Assembly (NCBI GenBank): GCA_910586215.1
Contig: CAJUGH010000019.1
Span: forward strand, 1 to 64,000
Direction of reading: 5' to 3'
Origin: an uncultured Acetatifactor sp.
GTDB taxonomy: Bacteria > Bacillota > Clostridia > Lachnospirales > Lachnospiraceae
DNA length: 64,000 nt
The translations under genes were made by a program, and so were the position numbers. Positions 41,329 to 49,751 of the stretch are shown one piece after another. The notes beneath the pieces were generated by a model that saw only the letters and a list, made by a program, of their open reading frames with translations, was not told the origin of the DNA and made no database searches. Each line of letters opens with the position of its first letter. Within the stretch, counting starts at the first letter, position 1.

Positions 41329-44300
41329 ATGGCGAAGATAAAGGTACATGAACTCGCTAAGGAACTGGATAAACAGAGCAAGGACATACTGAGTTTCCTG
41401 CAGGGAAAAGGAATAGAAGCAAAAGCCGCCCAGAGTTCTGTGGAGGAGGATGTGGCGCAGATGGTGCGCAGTGCATTTGGGAAGGCCCAGGGCCAGGAGA
41501 CCACCAGGGTATCTGCGGGGGCAGACACCCTGGCAGAGAAGGGATCCGGGTCAGCAAAGGACTTAGAGCCGAAGGCAGACACCCCATCCAGGGCAGGGAA
41601 GCCAAAAGAATCTGCCCAGGGAGCAGCCGGGGAGGCTGCACAGACAAAGGGCGAGAAAAAGCCTGAAGATAAAAAACCGGAAGAGAAGAAACCCGGCAGA
41701 GGGGAGTCTGCAGGCGGGGAAGGCGGCAAAGCCAGGAAGGCAGAGACTGAGGAATCCCCCAAGAAGAAAAAGACCATTATATTTGTGAGCAACCCCCAGA
41801 ATTCCAAGATGCAAGGCCAGGGAGGTAGCCGCCAGGGAGGTGGCCGTCAAGGCGGTGCAGGTGCCCAGAACGGCGGCAGCCGCCAGGTAAGCCAGGGAGG
41901 CAACCGTCAGGGAGGCGGGCAGGGAGGCCAGGGAGGCAACCGCCAGGGAGGCGGGCAGGGCAGCCAGGGGGGGAACCGCCAGGGAAGCAGGCAGGGCGGT
42001 GGACGCCAGGGCGGCTATCAGGGAGGATTCAGTTCCGGAAGGCCTACGGTGCGTCCCATTAAGCCGCTGACCCCGCCATCCCCCACTCCCAGTGTGCAGA
42101 TGGTGCCCTCTAAGCCCCAGCCCAGACCCCAGAAGCCCCAGCCAGCACCTGCTGTGGAAGAGCCGAAGAATTTGACAATAGAACCTGTAACAGGTCAGGT
42201 ACAGGCAAATGCAGAGACTCCGGCAGAGATGAAGCAGGAGCCGAAGGTGCAGGCACCTGCCCAGACGGCAGAGACCAGTCAGGGACAGGCGGCAGCATCC
42301 CAGAACAAGTCTCCCAGGAACCAGAATGCATTCCCCGGCCAGGACAGACAGGGCCGGGATGGCAGGGACCGTGATGGCCGTGGCCAGGATAACCGGAGCC
42401 GTGATGGCCGTGGGCAGGATGGCCGGGATCGTGACGGCCGCAGCGGAGACTATCGGAACCGTGATGGCCGCGGTCAGGATAACCGGAACCGGGATGGCCG
42501 TGGACAGGATGGCCGCAGCCGTGACATGCGCGGACAGGACAGCCGTGGGCAGGATGGCCGCAGCCGGGATGGCAGGCCTACAGGCAGTTACCAGGGAAGC
42601 GGCAACAGACAGGACCGCGGACAGTACCAGAACCGGGGAGGAAATGGTGGAAATGGAAGACCCCAGGGCGACAGACAAGGTGGATATCCGAGAGGCGGCA
42701 GGCCAGGTTATGAAGGCGGTCAGGGTGACCGCAGGGGTCCGGGCGGCGGCCAGGGCGGTAACCGCGGTTATAACGGTGCGCCGCGCGATGGCAGAGGCAA
42801 TGGCGGACCGGGAAATCGATTCGGAGATAATAAGCAGGGCAAAGGCTTTGCAGCAGAGACTTCTGGAAAAGATGTGGAAAAGAGGCGCGAGGAGGAGAAG
42901 AGGCGTGCAAGCAGCCAGGAGAAAGACAAGCGCTCCAGGAAAGATCACATCTACGAGGAGGACGAGGCATTAAAGAATAAACCCGGACGTTTCATCAAGC
43001 CGGAGAAAAAGAAAGCAGATGTGGCAGAGGAGGTAATCAAGGTTATCACCCTCCCGGAGAGCATCACCATTAAGGAACTGGCAGAGAAGATCAAGTTGCA
43101 GCCTTCTGCCATTGTGAAGAAGCTGTTCCTGGAAGGCAAGATCGTGACAGTGAACCAGGAGATTTCCTATGAGGATGCAGAGAATATTGTGATGGAATAT
43201 GATATTCTATGCGAGCGCGAGGTCAAGGTAGATGTCATTGAGGAACTGCTGAAGGAGGATGATGAAGACGAGAGCAAGATGGTGGAGAGACCGCCCGTCA
43301 TCTGTGTCATGGGCCATGTGGACCACGGCAAAACTTCCCTCCTGGATGCCATCCGGAAGACCAATGTCATTGATAAGGAGGCTGGCGGCATTACCCAGCA
43401 CATCGGTGCCTATACGGTAAACGTAGGCGGACGCAGGATTACCTTCCTGGATACGCCGGGCCATGAGGCTTTCACGGCCATGCGTATGCGCGGTGCCAAT
43501 GCCACGGACATTGCAATCCTGGTGGTGGCCGCAGACGATGGCGTGATGCCCCAGACCATAGAGGCCATCAACCACGCCAAGGCCGCAGGCATTGAGATCG
43601 TGGTGGCAGTGAACAAGATTGACAAACCTTCTGCCAATATTGACAGGGTGAAGCAGGAACTTACGGAGTACGAACTGATTGCCACTGACTGGGGCGGCAG
43701 CACGGAATTCGTGCCAGTGTCAGCCAAATCGGGCCAGGGGATTGAAGACCTGCTGGAGACTATCCTGCTCACCGCGGACATCATGGAACTGAAGGCCAAT
43801 CCCGCCAGACGGGCCAGGGGCCTGGTCATTGAGGCGGAACTTGACAAGGGACGGGGACCTGTGGCTACCGTGCTGGTGCAGAAGGGAACCCTCCATGTGG
43901 GAGACTTTATCTCAGCGGGAGCCTGCAGCGGCAAGGTGCGTGCCATGATTGACGATAAGGGCAGGAGAGTCAAGGAGGCAGATCCGTCCACGCCTGTGGA
44001 GATCCTGGGACTGTCAGATGTACCCAGTGCAGGGGAAGTGTTCCTGGCCCATGAGAGCGACAAGACGGCCAAGTCCTATGCGGACACCTACCTGGCGCAG
44101 AATAAGGAGAAGATGCTGGAAGAGACCAGGTCCAAGATGTCCCTGGACGATCTGTTCTCCCAGATTAAGGAAGGCAATTTAAAGGAACTGAACCTGATCG
44201 TGAAGGCCGATGTACAGGGCAGTGTGGAGGCTGTGAGACAGTCCCTGCTGAAGCTGTCCAACGAGGAAGTGGTGGTAAAATGTATCCATGGCGGCGTGGG

Positions 44301-44787
44301 TGCCATCAACGAGTCCGATGTGACCCTGGCCAGCGCATCCAATGCCATTATCATCGGCTTCAACGTAAGGCCTGATGCCACTGCCAAGGCCACTGCCGAG
44401 CGGGAAGGTGTGGACGTGCGGCTCTATCGCGTGATCTACCAGGCCATTGAGGATATAGAGGCCGCCATGAAAGGGATGCTGGATCCCATTTTCGAGGAAA
44501 AGGTTATCGGCCATGCGGAAGTACGCCAGATCTTCAAGGCTTCCCAGGTGGGCAATATCGCCGGCTCCTATGTGCTGGACGGTGTGTTCCAGAGAGGCTG
44601 TAAGGTGCGGATCACCCGGGAAGGCACCCAGATCTACGAGGGTGCAGTGGCTTCCCTGAAGCGGTTTAAGGATGACGTGAAGGAAGTGAAGGAAGGATTT
44701 GAGTGCGGCCTGGTATTCGAGGGATTTGACCAGATCCAGGAATTTGACATCGTGGAGGCATATACCATGGTGGAGGTGCCACGCTAA
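41329..44787 (+). CDS. infB: Translation initiation factor IF-2
   Basis: A 1152-residue GTPase that places initiator tRNA on the 30S subunit, much longer than Bacillus IF-2 (716 residues). N-terminal IF2N domain MAKIKVHELAKELDKQSKDIL, then about 500 residues of low complexity: Lys/Glu/Pro, Gly/Gln/Arg repeats (about 163-234), and 10-residue DGRGQDNRSR-like repeats (about 339-425). A second IF2N domain lies near 570. The G domain has GHVDHGKT (662-669), DTPGHEAF and NKID, followed by domains II-IV. The start is the ATG at 41329 with GGAGG just upstream; the ATG at 41317 overlaps that site. Confidence 0.97.
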   Translation: MAKIKVHELAKELDKQSKDILSFLQGKGIEAKAAQSSVEEDVAQMVRSAFGKAQGQETTRVSAGADTLAEKGSGSAKDLEPKADTPSRAGKPKESAQGAAGEAAQTKGEKKPEDKKPEEKKPGRGESAGGEGGKARKAETEESPKKKKTIIFVSNPQNSKMQGQGGSRQGGGRQGGAGAQNGGSRQVSQGGNRQGGGQGGQGGNRQGGGQGSQGGNRQGSRQGGGRQGGYQGGFSSGRPTVRPIKPLTPPSPTPSVQMVPSKPQPRPQKPQPAPAVEEPKNLTIEPVTGQVQANAETPAEMKQEPKVQAPAQTAETSQGQAAASQNKSPRNQNAFPGQDRQGRDGRDRDGRGQDNRSRDGRGQDGRDRDGRSGDYRNRDGRGQDNRNRDGRGQDGRSRDMRGQDSRGQDGRSRDGRPTGSYQGSGNRQDRGQYQNRGGNGGNGRPQGDRQGGYPRGGRPGYEGGQGDRRGPGGGQGGNRGYNGAPRDGRGNGGPGNRFGDNKQGKGFAAETSGKDVEKRREEEKRRASSQEKDKRSRKDHIYEEDEALKNKPGRFIKPEKKKADVAEEVIKVITLPESITIKELAEKIKLQPSAIVKKLFLEGKIVTVNQEISYEDAENIVMEYDILCEREVKVDVIEELLKEDDEDESKMVERPPVICVMGHVDHGKTSLLDAIRKTNVIDKEAGGITQHIGAYTVNVGGRRITFLDTPGHEAFTAMRMRGANATDIAILVVAADDGVMPQTIEAINHAKAAGIEIVVAVNKIDKPSANIDRVKQELTEYELIATDWGGSTEFVPVSAKSGQGIEDLLETILLTADIMELKANPARRARGLVIEAELDKGRGPVATVLVQKGTLHVGDFISAGACSGKVRAMIDDKGRRVKEADPSTPVEILGLSDVPSAGEVFLAHESDKTAKSYADTYLAQNKEKMLEETRSKMSLDDLFSQIKEGNLKELNLIVKADVQGSVEAVRQSLLKLSNEEVVVKCIHGGVGAINESDVTLASASNAIIIGFNVRPDATAKATAEREGVDVRLYRVIYQAIEDIEAAMKGMLDPIFEEKVIGHAEVRQIFKASQVGNIAGSYVLDGVFQRGCKVRITREGTQIYEGAVASLKRFKDDVKEVKEGFECGLVFEGFDQIQEFDIVEAYTMVEVPR
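41815..42030 (+). repeat. Gly/Gln/Arg-coding low-complexity repeats in infB
   Basis: Short in-frame units, such as GGCAACCGCCAGGGAGGCGG, recur with variation and encode the GGNRQGGGQG repeats of the disordered region of IF-2 (about residues 163-234). Confidence 0.85.
42346..42585 (+). repeat. 30-bp DGRGQD-coding repeats in infB
   Basis: Seven to eight imperfect 30-base units built on GATGGCCGTGGCCAGGAT encode the charged ten-residue repeat DGRGQDNRSR. The units alternate Arg and Asp, giving a near-neutral but highly charged linker. Confidence 0.88.
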
Positions 44788-44790
44788 AAC

Positions 44791-44930
44791 GCTAAGGAGA
44801 GTATCTAAGGCAGGAAAGTACTCTGCCTAAGATACTCTAGACCTTAGCACAGGTTGCGGCGGGTTATAGGTATCTAAGGCAGGAAAATACCCTGCCCAAG
44901 CAGAACCAGACCTTAGCACAGGTTGCGGCA
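44791..44930 (+). repeat. Modular intergenic hairpin repeat, copy 4 (tandem 69-bp units)
   Basis: Outer stem GCTAAGG (44791-44797) / CCTTAGC (44842-44848). Inner stem of 16 positions 44798-44813 / 44823-44838, again with one A-A mismatch in the TCTAAGG/CCTAAGA pattern. A second, decayed unit follows at a 69-base offset: 44801-44817 recurs at 44870-44886, and 44839-44860 recurs at 44908-44929. It fills the infB-rbfA gap (207 bases), which holds no gene. Confidence 0.8.
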
Positions 44931-44994
44931 GACAGGATTCTTGCGTATGGCGATGCCCATGAGACAGGTCGGCCTGTATAGATAGGAATAGGGA

Positions 44995-45417
44995 ATGAGA
45001 AAAAATAGTGTGAAGAATACCCGTATCAATGGGGAAGTGCAGCGAGCCTTGTCTACGATCATCCGGGGGGAGATCAAGGATCCCCGGATCAGCGAATGGA
45101 CAAGCGTTGTGGCTGTGGAGGTGGCACCGGACCTAAAGAGTTGTAAGGCATGGATCAGCGTCCTGGGGGATGAGGAAGCCAGGATGGCCACCTTGCAGGG
45201 GCTGAAGAGTGCGGAAGGGTATATCCGGAGACAACTGGCCAGGACAGTGAACCTGCGCAATACTCCGGAGATCACTTTTGTGATGGATCAGTCCATCGAG
45301 TATGGCGTCAACATGTCCCGGAGAATTGACGAGGTTATCGCCCGGGACCAGGAAAATGGACAGAATAAGGAAATAAACGAGGTATCAGATGAATCTGAAT
45401 TTGGTGGAAATCTGTAA
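44995..45417 (+). CDS. rbfA: Ribosome-binding factor A
   Basis: A 140-residue KH-type protein for late 30S maturation: NTRINGEVQRALSTIIRGEIKDPRI, VAPDLKSCKAWISVLG and ITFVMDQSIEYGVNMSRRIDEV. A hydrophilic tail of about 20 residues overlaps the next gene by 29 bases. The ATG at 44995 has GGAATAGGG upstream. Confidence 0.96.
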   Translation: MRKNSVKNTRINGEVQRALSTIIRGEIKDPRISEWTSVVAVEVAPDLKSCKAWISVLGDEEARMATLQGLKSAEGYIRRQLARTVNLRNTPEITFVMDQSIEYGVNMSRRIDEVIARDQENGQNKEINEVSDESEFGGNL

Positions 45418-46348
45418 GGATGCGAAGAGGGTAGGGATCGGCGGCCATGTCCGCCCGGACGGCGACTGTGTGGGGGCTGTCCTGGGATTATACCAGTATC
45501 TGCAAAAGAGCCTGCCACAGGCTGAGGTGAAGGCATTTTTGGAAAAGCCTGCGGAGATTTTCAGCAGACTGAAAGGGTATGAAGAGCTTGACTCCCAGTT
45601 CCCGGAGGAAGACCCCTTTGATGTGTTCTTCGTAGTGGACTGCACCCTGGACAGACTGGGAGATGGGGAGAAATATTTCCATGCCGCAGGCAGGACAGTG
45701 AACATTGACCATCATGTGAGCAACTCCGGCTGTGGGGATATCAATTATATCAGGCCTGAAATAGGCGCTACCTGTGAACTTCTGTATGACTTGATCGGGG
45801 AAGAGAACCTGGACCAGGATCTGGCCATGGCGCTCTATACCGGCATTATACATGACACAGGAGTATTTCAGTATTCCAACACCACTCCGGCCACCATGGA
45901 GAAAGGGGCAAAGCTGATTGGCTATGGATTCGACTTTGCCAGGCTGATTCAGGAGACTTTCTATCAGAAAACCTATCTCCAGGCCCAGATCATGGGGAGG
46001 ACCCTCATGGAGAGTATCCGTTTTATGGATGGCAGATGCATTGCCAGTGTGGTGGACAGGAAAGTGATGGATTTCTATCATGCGCAGCCCAAGGACCTGG
46101 ATGGCATTGTGAACCAGCTGCGCAATATAGAAGGCATAGACTGTGCCATCTTCCTATACCAGACGGAAGTGCTGGAATATAAGGTGAGCCTGCGGTCCAG
46201 CGAGAAGGTGGATGTGGCCAGGATTGCTTCCTTCTTCGGCGGCGGTGGCCATGTGCGTGCGGCTGGCTGTACCATGCGGGGAACCTTCCATGACTGTGTG
46301 AACAACCTGTCGCTACATATCGAGAGACAGCTAAAGGAACTGGAGTGA
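45389..46348 (+). CDS. nrnA: DHH-family phosphoesterase (NrnA-like oligoribonuclease)
   Basis: A 319-residue cytoplasmic enzyme that degrades nanoRNA and dephosphorylates pAp. DHH motifs: HVRPDGDCVGAVLG, DCTLDRLG, NIDHHVSN, IIHDTGVFQYSNT; the DHHA1 end has FFGGGGHVRAAGC. The start lies within rbfA, so translation is coupled. It sits between rbfA and truB, the usual place in Firmicutes. Confidence 0.94.
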   Translation: MNLNLVEICKDAKRVGIGGHVRPDGDCVGAVLGLYQYLQKSLPQAEVKAFLEKPAEIFSRLKGYEELDSQFPEEDPFDVFFVVDCTLDRLGDGEKYFHAAGRTVNIDHHVSNSGCGDINYIRPEIGATCELLYDLIGEENLDQDLAMALYTGIIHDTGVFQYSNTTPATMEKGAKLIGYGFDFARLIQETFYQKTYLQAQIMGRTLMESIRFMDGRCIASVVDRKVMDFYHAQPKDLDGIVNQLRNIEGIDCAIFLYQTEVLEYKVSLRSSEKVDVARIASFFGGGGHVRAAGCTMRGTFHDCVNNLSLHIERQLKELE

Positions 46349-46421
46349 AGTTCTGCTGACTGACAGTTTTGAAGGTACGATGGAGTGGCTTGTATACGTA
46401 TACGTACAGGGCGGTATCAGT

Positions 46422-47345
46422 ATGATAAATGGGATTATCGTAATCAATAAAGGGCCGGGATTCACTTCCCACGATGTGGTGGCGAAGATGCGGGGAATCT
46501 GCGGCCAGAAGAAGATAGGGCACACTGGTACTCTCGATCCGGGGGCAACGGGTGTGCTCCCTGTCTGTCTGGGCAGTGGCACGAAGCTATGTGATATGCT
46601 CACGGACAGCAGCAAGGAATATGTGGCGGAACTTCTGCTGGGGGTCAGGACAGACACCCAGGATATCACAGGGACGGTGCTGTCAGATCCCTGGGGAATC
46701 CTGGACCGGGAAAAAGCAGGGATCCTGCCAGTGACAGAGGAGGAAGTCCGGCAGGCCTGTACATCCTTCCAGGGGGAATATCTGCAGGTACCGCCCATGT
46801 ATTCCGCCTTAAAAGTAAACGGCAGGAAGCTGTACGAACTGGCCAGGGCCGGCAGGGAAGTGGAGCGGAAGCCCCGCCCTGTGACCATCCAGGAACTGGA
46901 AGTCCTGGAGGCCTGCCTGCCGGTGGTAAAGCTGCGGGTGGCCTGTTCCAAGGGCACTTACATCCGTGCCCTCTGTGCGGACATTGGGGAGAAGCTGGGT
47001 GTGGGCGGCACCATGAAGAGCCTCCGGCGCACCAGGGCCGGAGGCTATACCCTGGAAGATGCCATTACCCTGGAGGAACTGCAGCAATACAGGGATCAGG
47101 GCAGGCTGGGGCAGGTGGTCCGTGCTGTGGACAGTGTGTTTGGCGAATATCCTGCGCTTCATGTGGACAGGGACTGGGAGAGGCTGCTCTTAAATGGCAA
47201 TGCCATCCTGCCGGAGTATACCGTAGAGCGGGAAATGTATGCACCCGGCAGGTGGGTGCGCTTTTACGAGCCGGAGGGGGCATTTGCCGGGATCTACGCA
47301 TACGACGGGGAGAAGAAACATTATAAGTGCATCAAGAAATTTTAA
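46422..47345 (+). CDS. truB: tRNA pseudouridine-55 synthase
   Basis: A 307-residue enzyme that makes pseudouridine 55 in the tRNA T-loop. Motif GHTGTLDPGATGVLPVCLG holds the catalytic Asp. MYSALKVNGRKLYELARAG and CSKGTYIRALCADIG are typical, followed by a PUA-like end. The ATG at 46422 (MINGIIVINKGPGF) is the family start; the ATG at 46380 would add an unusual tail. The ribosome binding site (AGGGCGG) is weak. Confidence 0.96.
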   Translation: MINGIIVINKGPGFTSHDVVAKMRGICGQKKIGHTGTLDPGATGVLPVCLGSGTKLCDMLTDSSKEYVAELLLGVRTDTQDITGTVLSDPWGILDREKAGILPVTEEEVRQACTSFQGEYLQVPPMYSALKVNGRKLYELARAGREVERKPRPVTIQELEVLEACLPVVKLRVACSKGTYIRALCADIGEKLGVGGTMKSLRRTRAGGYTLEDAITLEELQQYRDQGRLGQVVRAVDSVFGEYPALHVDRDWERLLLNGNAILPEYTVEREMYAPGRWVRFYEPEGAFAGIYAYDGEKKHYKCIKKF

Positions 47346-47359
47346 AAAGGTAAAATACG

Positions 47360-48640
47360 GTGACGGATATGCTGACAGATACATTACAGGAAGAATTTAT
47401 CAAGATCTTAAGGGAAGAACTGGTTCCGGCCATGGGGTGTACGGAACCCATAGCCCTTGCCTATGCCGCAGCCAAAGGCCGGGAGGTCCTGGGCTGTGAG
47501 CCAGAGGGAATCATTGCAAAATGCTCCGGGAATATGATTAAGAATGTACGCTGTGTCACCATTCCCAATTCCGGCGGACTCACAGGCATTGAGACGGCCT
47601 GTATCCTGGGGAGTGTGGCGGGCGATGCCGCCGCAGGCATGGAGGTGCTGGAGAAGGTGGATGATGCCGGGCGGATGCGCACCAGAAAGCTGCTGCAGAA
47701 GGGCGGTTGCAGCGTGGAATTCCTGGATTCCGAGATTCCCCTGCATTTTATCATTGGGTTGTGGGGAGGCGGCCATGAGGTAGAGGTAGAGGTGCGCCAT
47801 ACCCACACCAACATTGTCTCCATTGTAAAGGATGGACAGGCCGTCTATACCAGGGAACAGGAGCAGGCAGATAAAGGGTATGCCACAGACCGCCAGGCCC
47901 TTTCCCTGGATACCATCAAAGCCTTTGCCGATGAGGTGGAACTTTCGCGGATCCGGGATATTTTTGAGCGGCAGATCCGGTATAATATGGACATCGCCTA
48001 CGAGGGGATATCGGGAGACTATGGACTGGGTATAGGGCGGGTGATCCGTGAGTCTTATGCGGACGGCATCGTCACCCGCATGAAGGCCTATGCAGCGGCG
48101 GCATCTGAGGCCCGCATGGGGGGCTGTGACATGCCGGTGATCATCAATTCCGGCAGCGGCAACCAGGGAATCGCTTCCTCTGTGCCAGTGATCATCTATG
48201 CCAGGGAGAAGAATATTCCCACTGAGAAGCTCTACCGGGCACTGGCGTTCTCTGGCTTATTAACTATTTATCAGAAAGAATTTATCGGAAAACTATCTGC
48301 TTTTTGCGGTGCGGTGTCTGCCTCCTGTGCCTCGGCGGCTGCCATCACCTACATGACCGGCGGCACCATTGCCCAGATCAAGGCGACCATTGACAATACC
48401 CTGGCAAACATACCGGGGATCATCTGCGATGGCGCCAAGATCTCTTGTGCAGCCAAGATTGCTTCCAGCCTGGATGCTTCCATGATGGCCCATTACCTGG
48501 CCATGGAGAACAAGGAATACGAGGCCTACACGGGTATCCTGAAGGAAGATGCCGGGGAGACTATCAGCTGCGTGGGCTATATCGGGAAGGTGGGCATGCA
48601 CCAGACAGACAAAGAGATTATCAAGATGATGCTGGGATGA
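47360..48640 (+). CDS. CyuA-family L-cysteine desulfidase / serine dehydratase-like (UPF0597)
   Basis: A 426-residue protein of the UPF0597/CyuA family, related to the iron-sulfur L-serine dehydratase alpha chain. It has PAMGCTEPIALAYAAA, CSGNMIKNV, IPNSGGLTG, INSGSGNQG, CGAVSASCASAAAITYM and DGAKISCAAK; the spread Cys residues suit a [4Fe-4S] cluster. Members release sulfide, ammonia and pyruvate from cysteine, so it may feed sulfur or catabolise amino acids. The GTG at 47360 lies about 9 bases after AAAAGG; the ATG at 47369 is the alternative. It is placed between truB and ribF, where those two are more often adjacent. Confidence 0.9.
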   Translation: MTDMLTDTLQEEFIKILREELVPAMGCTEPIALAYAAAKGREVLGCEPEGIIAKCSGNMIKNVRCVTIPNSGGLTGIETACILGSVAGDAAAGMEVLEKVDDAGRMRTRKLLQKGGCSVEFLDSEIPLHFIIGLWGGGHEVEVEVRHTHTNIVSIVKDGQAVYTREQEQADKGYATDRQALSLDTIKAFADEVELSRIRDIFERQIRYNMDIAYEGISGDYGLGIGRVIRESYADGIVTRMKAYAAAASEARMGGCDMPVIINSGSGNQGIASSVPVIIYAREKNIPTEKLYRALAFSGLLTIYQKEFIGKLSAFCGAVSASCASAAAITYMTGGTIAQIKATIDNTLANIPGIICDGAKISCAAKIASSLDASMMAHYLAMENKEYEAYTGILKEDAGETISCVGYIGKVGMHQTDKEIIKMMLG

Positions 48641-48686
48641 ATCAGGGGATCCATACCGGCATCCATCATAGAAAGTGGGATCATGC

Positions 48687-49622
48687 GTGGAAATCATTGA
48701 AAACACGGTGGAATTTCATCTGAATACGGAGACGGCTGCCGCCGTCGGCAAGTTTGACGGGGTACACATCGGCCATAGAAGGCTTCTGGAAGAGATCCTG
48801 AACCGGAAGGGGCAGGGGCTTGCCTCCTGTGTCTTTACCTTTGACCCGGCCCCGGCAGTGCTCTTTGGATATTCTGATGGCAAGGAACTTACCACAAGGG
48901 CGGAGAAGAGGCTGCTCTTCGGACGGATGGGGGTGGATATCTTTATTGAATTCCCCCTGGACAGGGAGACGGCCGCCATGCTGCCGGAAGTATTTGCCAG
49001 GGATGTGCTGGCAGGGGAGATGAATGTCCGGTTCCTGGCAGCAGGCCATGACCTGTCCTTCGGGTCCGGCGGCAGGGGGAATGCAGCCCTGCTGAGAAAG
49101 CTGGCACCAGAACTGGGATTTACAGTGGAGACCATAGACAAGATCTGCCTGGATGGGGAGGAGGTCAGTTCCACCCTGGTGCGGCGCTATGTGGAGGCAG
49201 GTAACCTGGAAGCGGTGGAGAAGCTGCTGGGGGAGCCCTACCTGGTTGCCGGGAAAGTGGTAAGGGGGAACCAGATCGGCAGGACGCTGGGATTCCCCAC
49301 CGTGAATATAGAGCCTCCACCCAGCAAGCTGCTGCCCCCCTGCGGGGTCTATTTTTCCAGGGTGCGGCATAGGGGGAAACTCTACCGGGCCATCACCAAT
49401 GTAGGGTATAAGCCTACTGTCACGGACAGGCACAGCATGGGGGTGGAGTCCTATCTGTACGATTTCCAGGAGGAGATCTATGGGGAGGAGATCGAGGTGT
49501 ACCTGTGTTCCTTCCGCAGGCCGGAGCGGCAGTTTGCCAGTGTGGAAGCCTTGCGGCAGCAGCTCCAGGCAGATATAGCGGCGGGCAGTGTGAACTGTTC
49601 CCCCATTTTAAAAGAATTATGA
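48687..49622 (+). CDS. ribF: Bifunctional riboflavin kinase / FAD synthetase
   Basis: A 311-residue enzyme that makes FMN and FAD. The N-terminal nucleotidyltransferase has GKFDGVHIGHRRL, TFDPAP and DLSFGSGGRGNAALL; the C-terminal kinase has GRTLGFPTVNIEPP, GVYFSRV and TNVGYKPTV. The start is the GTG at 48687 (MEIIENTVEF), by similarity to usual RibF starts and with AAAGTGG 8 bases upstream; the GTG at 48675 is possible. It closes the rimP-truB gene series. Confidence 0.96.
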   Translation: MEIIENTVEFHLNTETAAAVGKFDGVHIGHRRLLEEILNRKGQGLASCVFTFDPAPAVLFGYSDGKELTTRAEKRLLFGRMGVDIFIEFPLDRETAAMLPEVFARDVLAGEMNVRFLAAGHDLSFGSGGRGNAALLRKLAPELGFTVETIDKICLDGEEVSSTLVRRYVEAGNLEAVEKLLGEPYLVAGKVVRGNQIGRTLGFPTVNIEPPPSKLLPPCGVYFSRVRHRGKLYRAITNVGYKPTVTDRHSMGVESYLYDFQEEIYGEEIEVYLCSFRRPERQFASVEALRQQLQADIAAGSVNCSPILKEL

Positions 49623-49751
49623 AGAATTTGTGAATTTTCTATTGTATCTTTTTGACTTTTCCCGTAGAATGGGCTTGTTATATGTCTGAAATAGCTGAAG
49701 AAGATATGCGGCTGTGTATTTCACAGTAGGAATTGTAGAAGGGAAAGTCGG

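Noticed and set aside
41815..42585. Possible CRISPR-like array
   Set aside because: The repeats are short, in frame and coding (IF-2 linker), with no spacers.
41563..42948. Long minus-strand open frame (461 codons) opposite infB
   Set aside because: It is the mirror of the low-complexity, GC-biased repeats of infB; its translation is Ala/Leu/Thr/Ile-rich without domains, and the plus strand is clearly infB.
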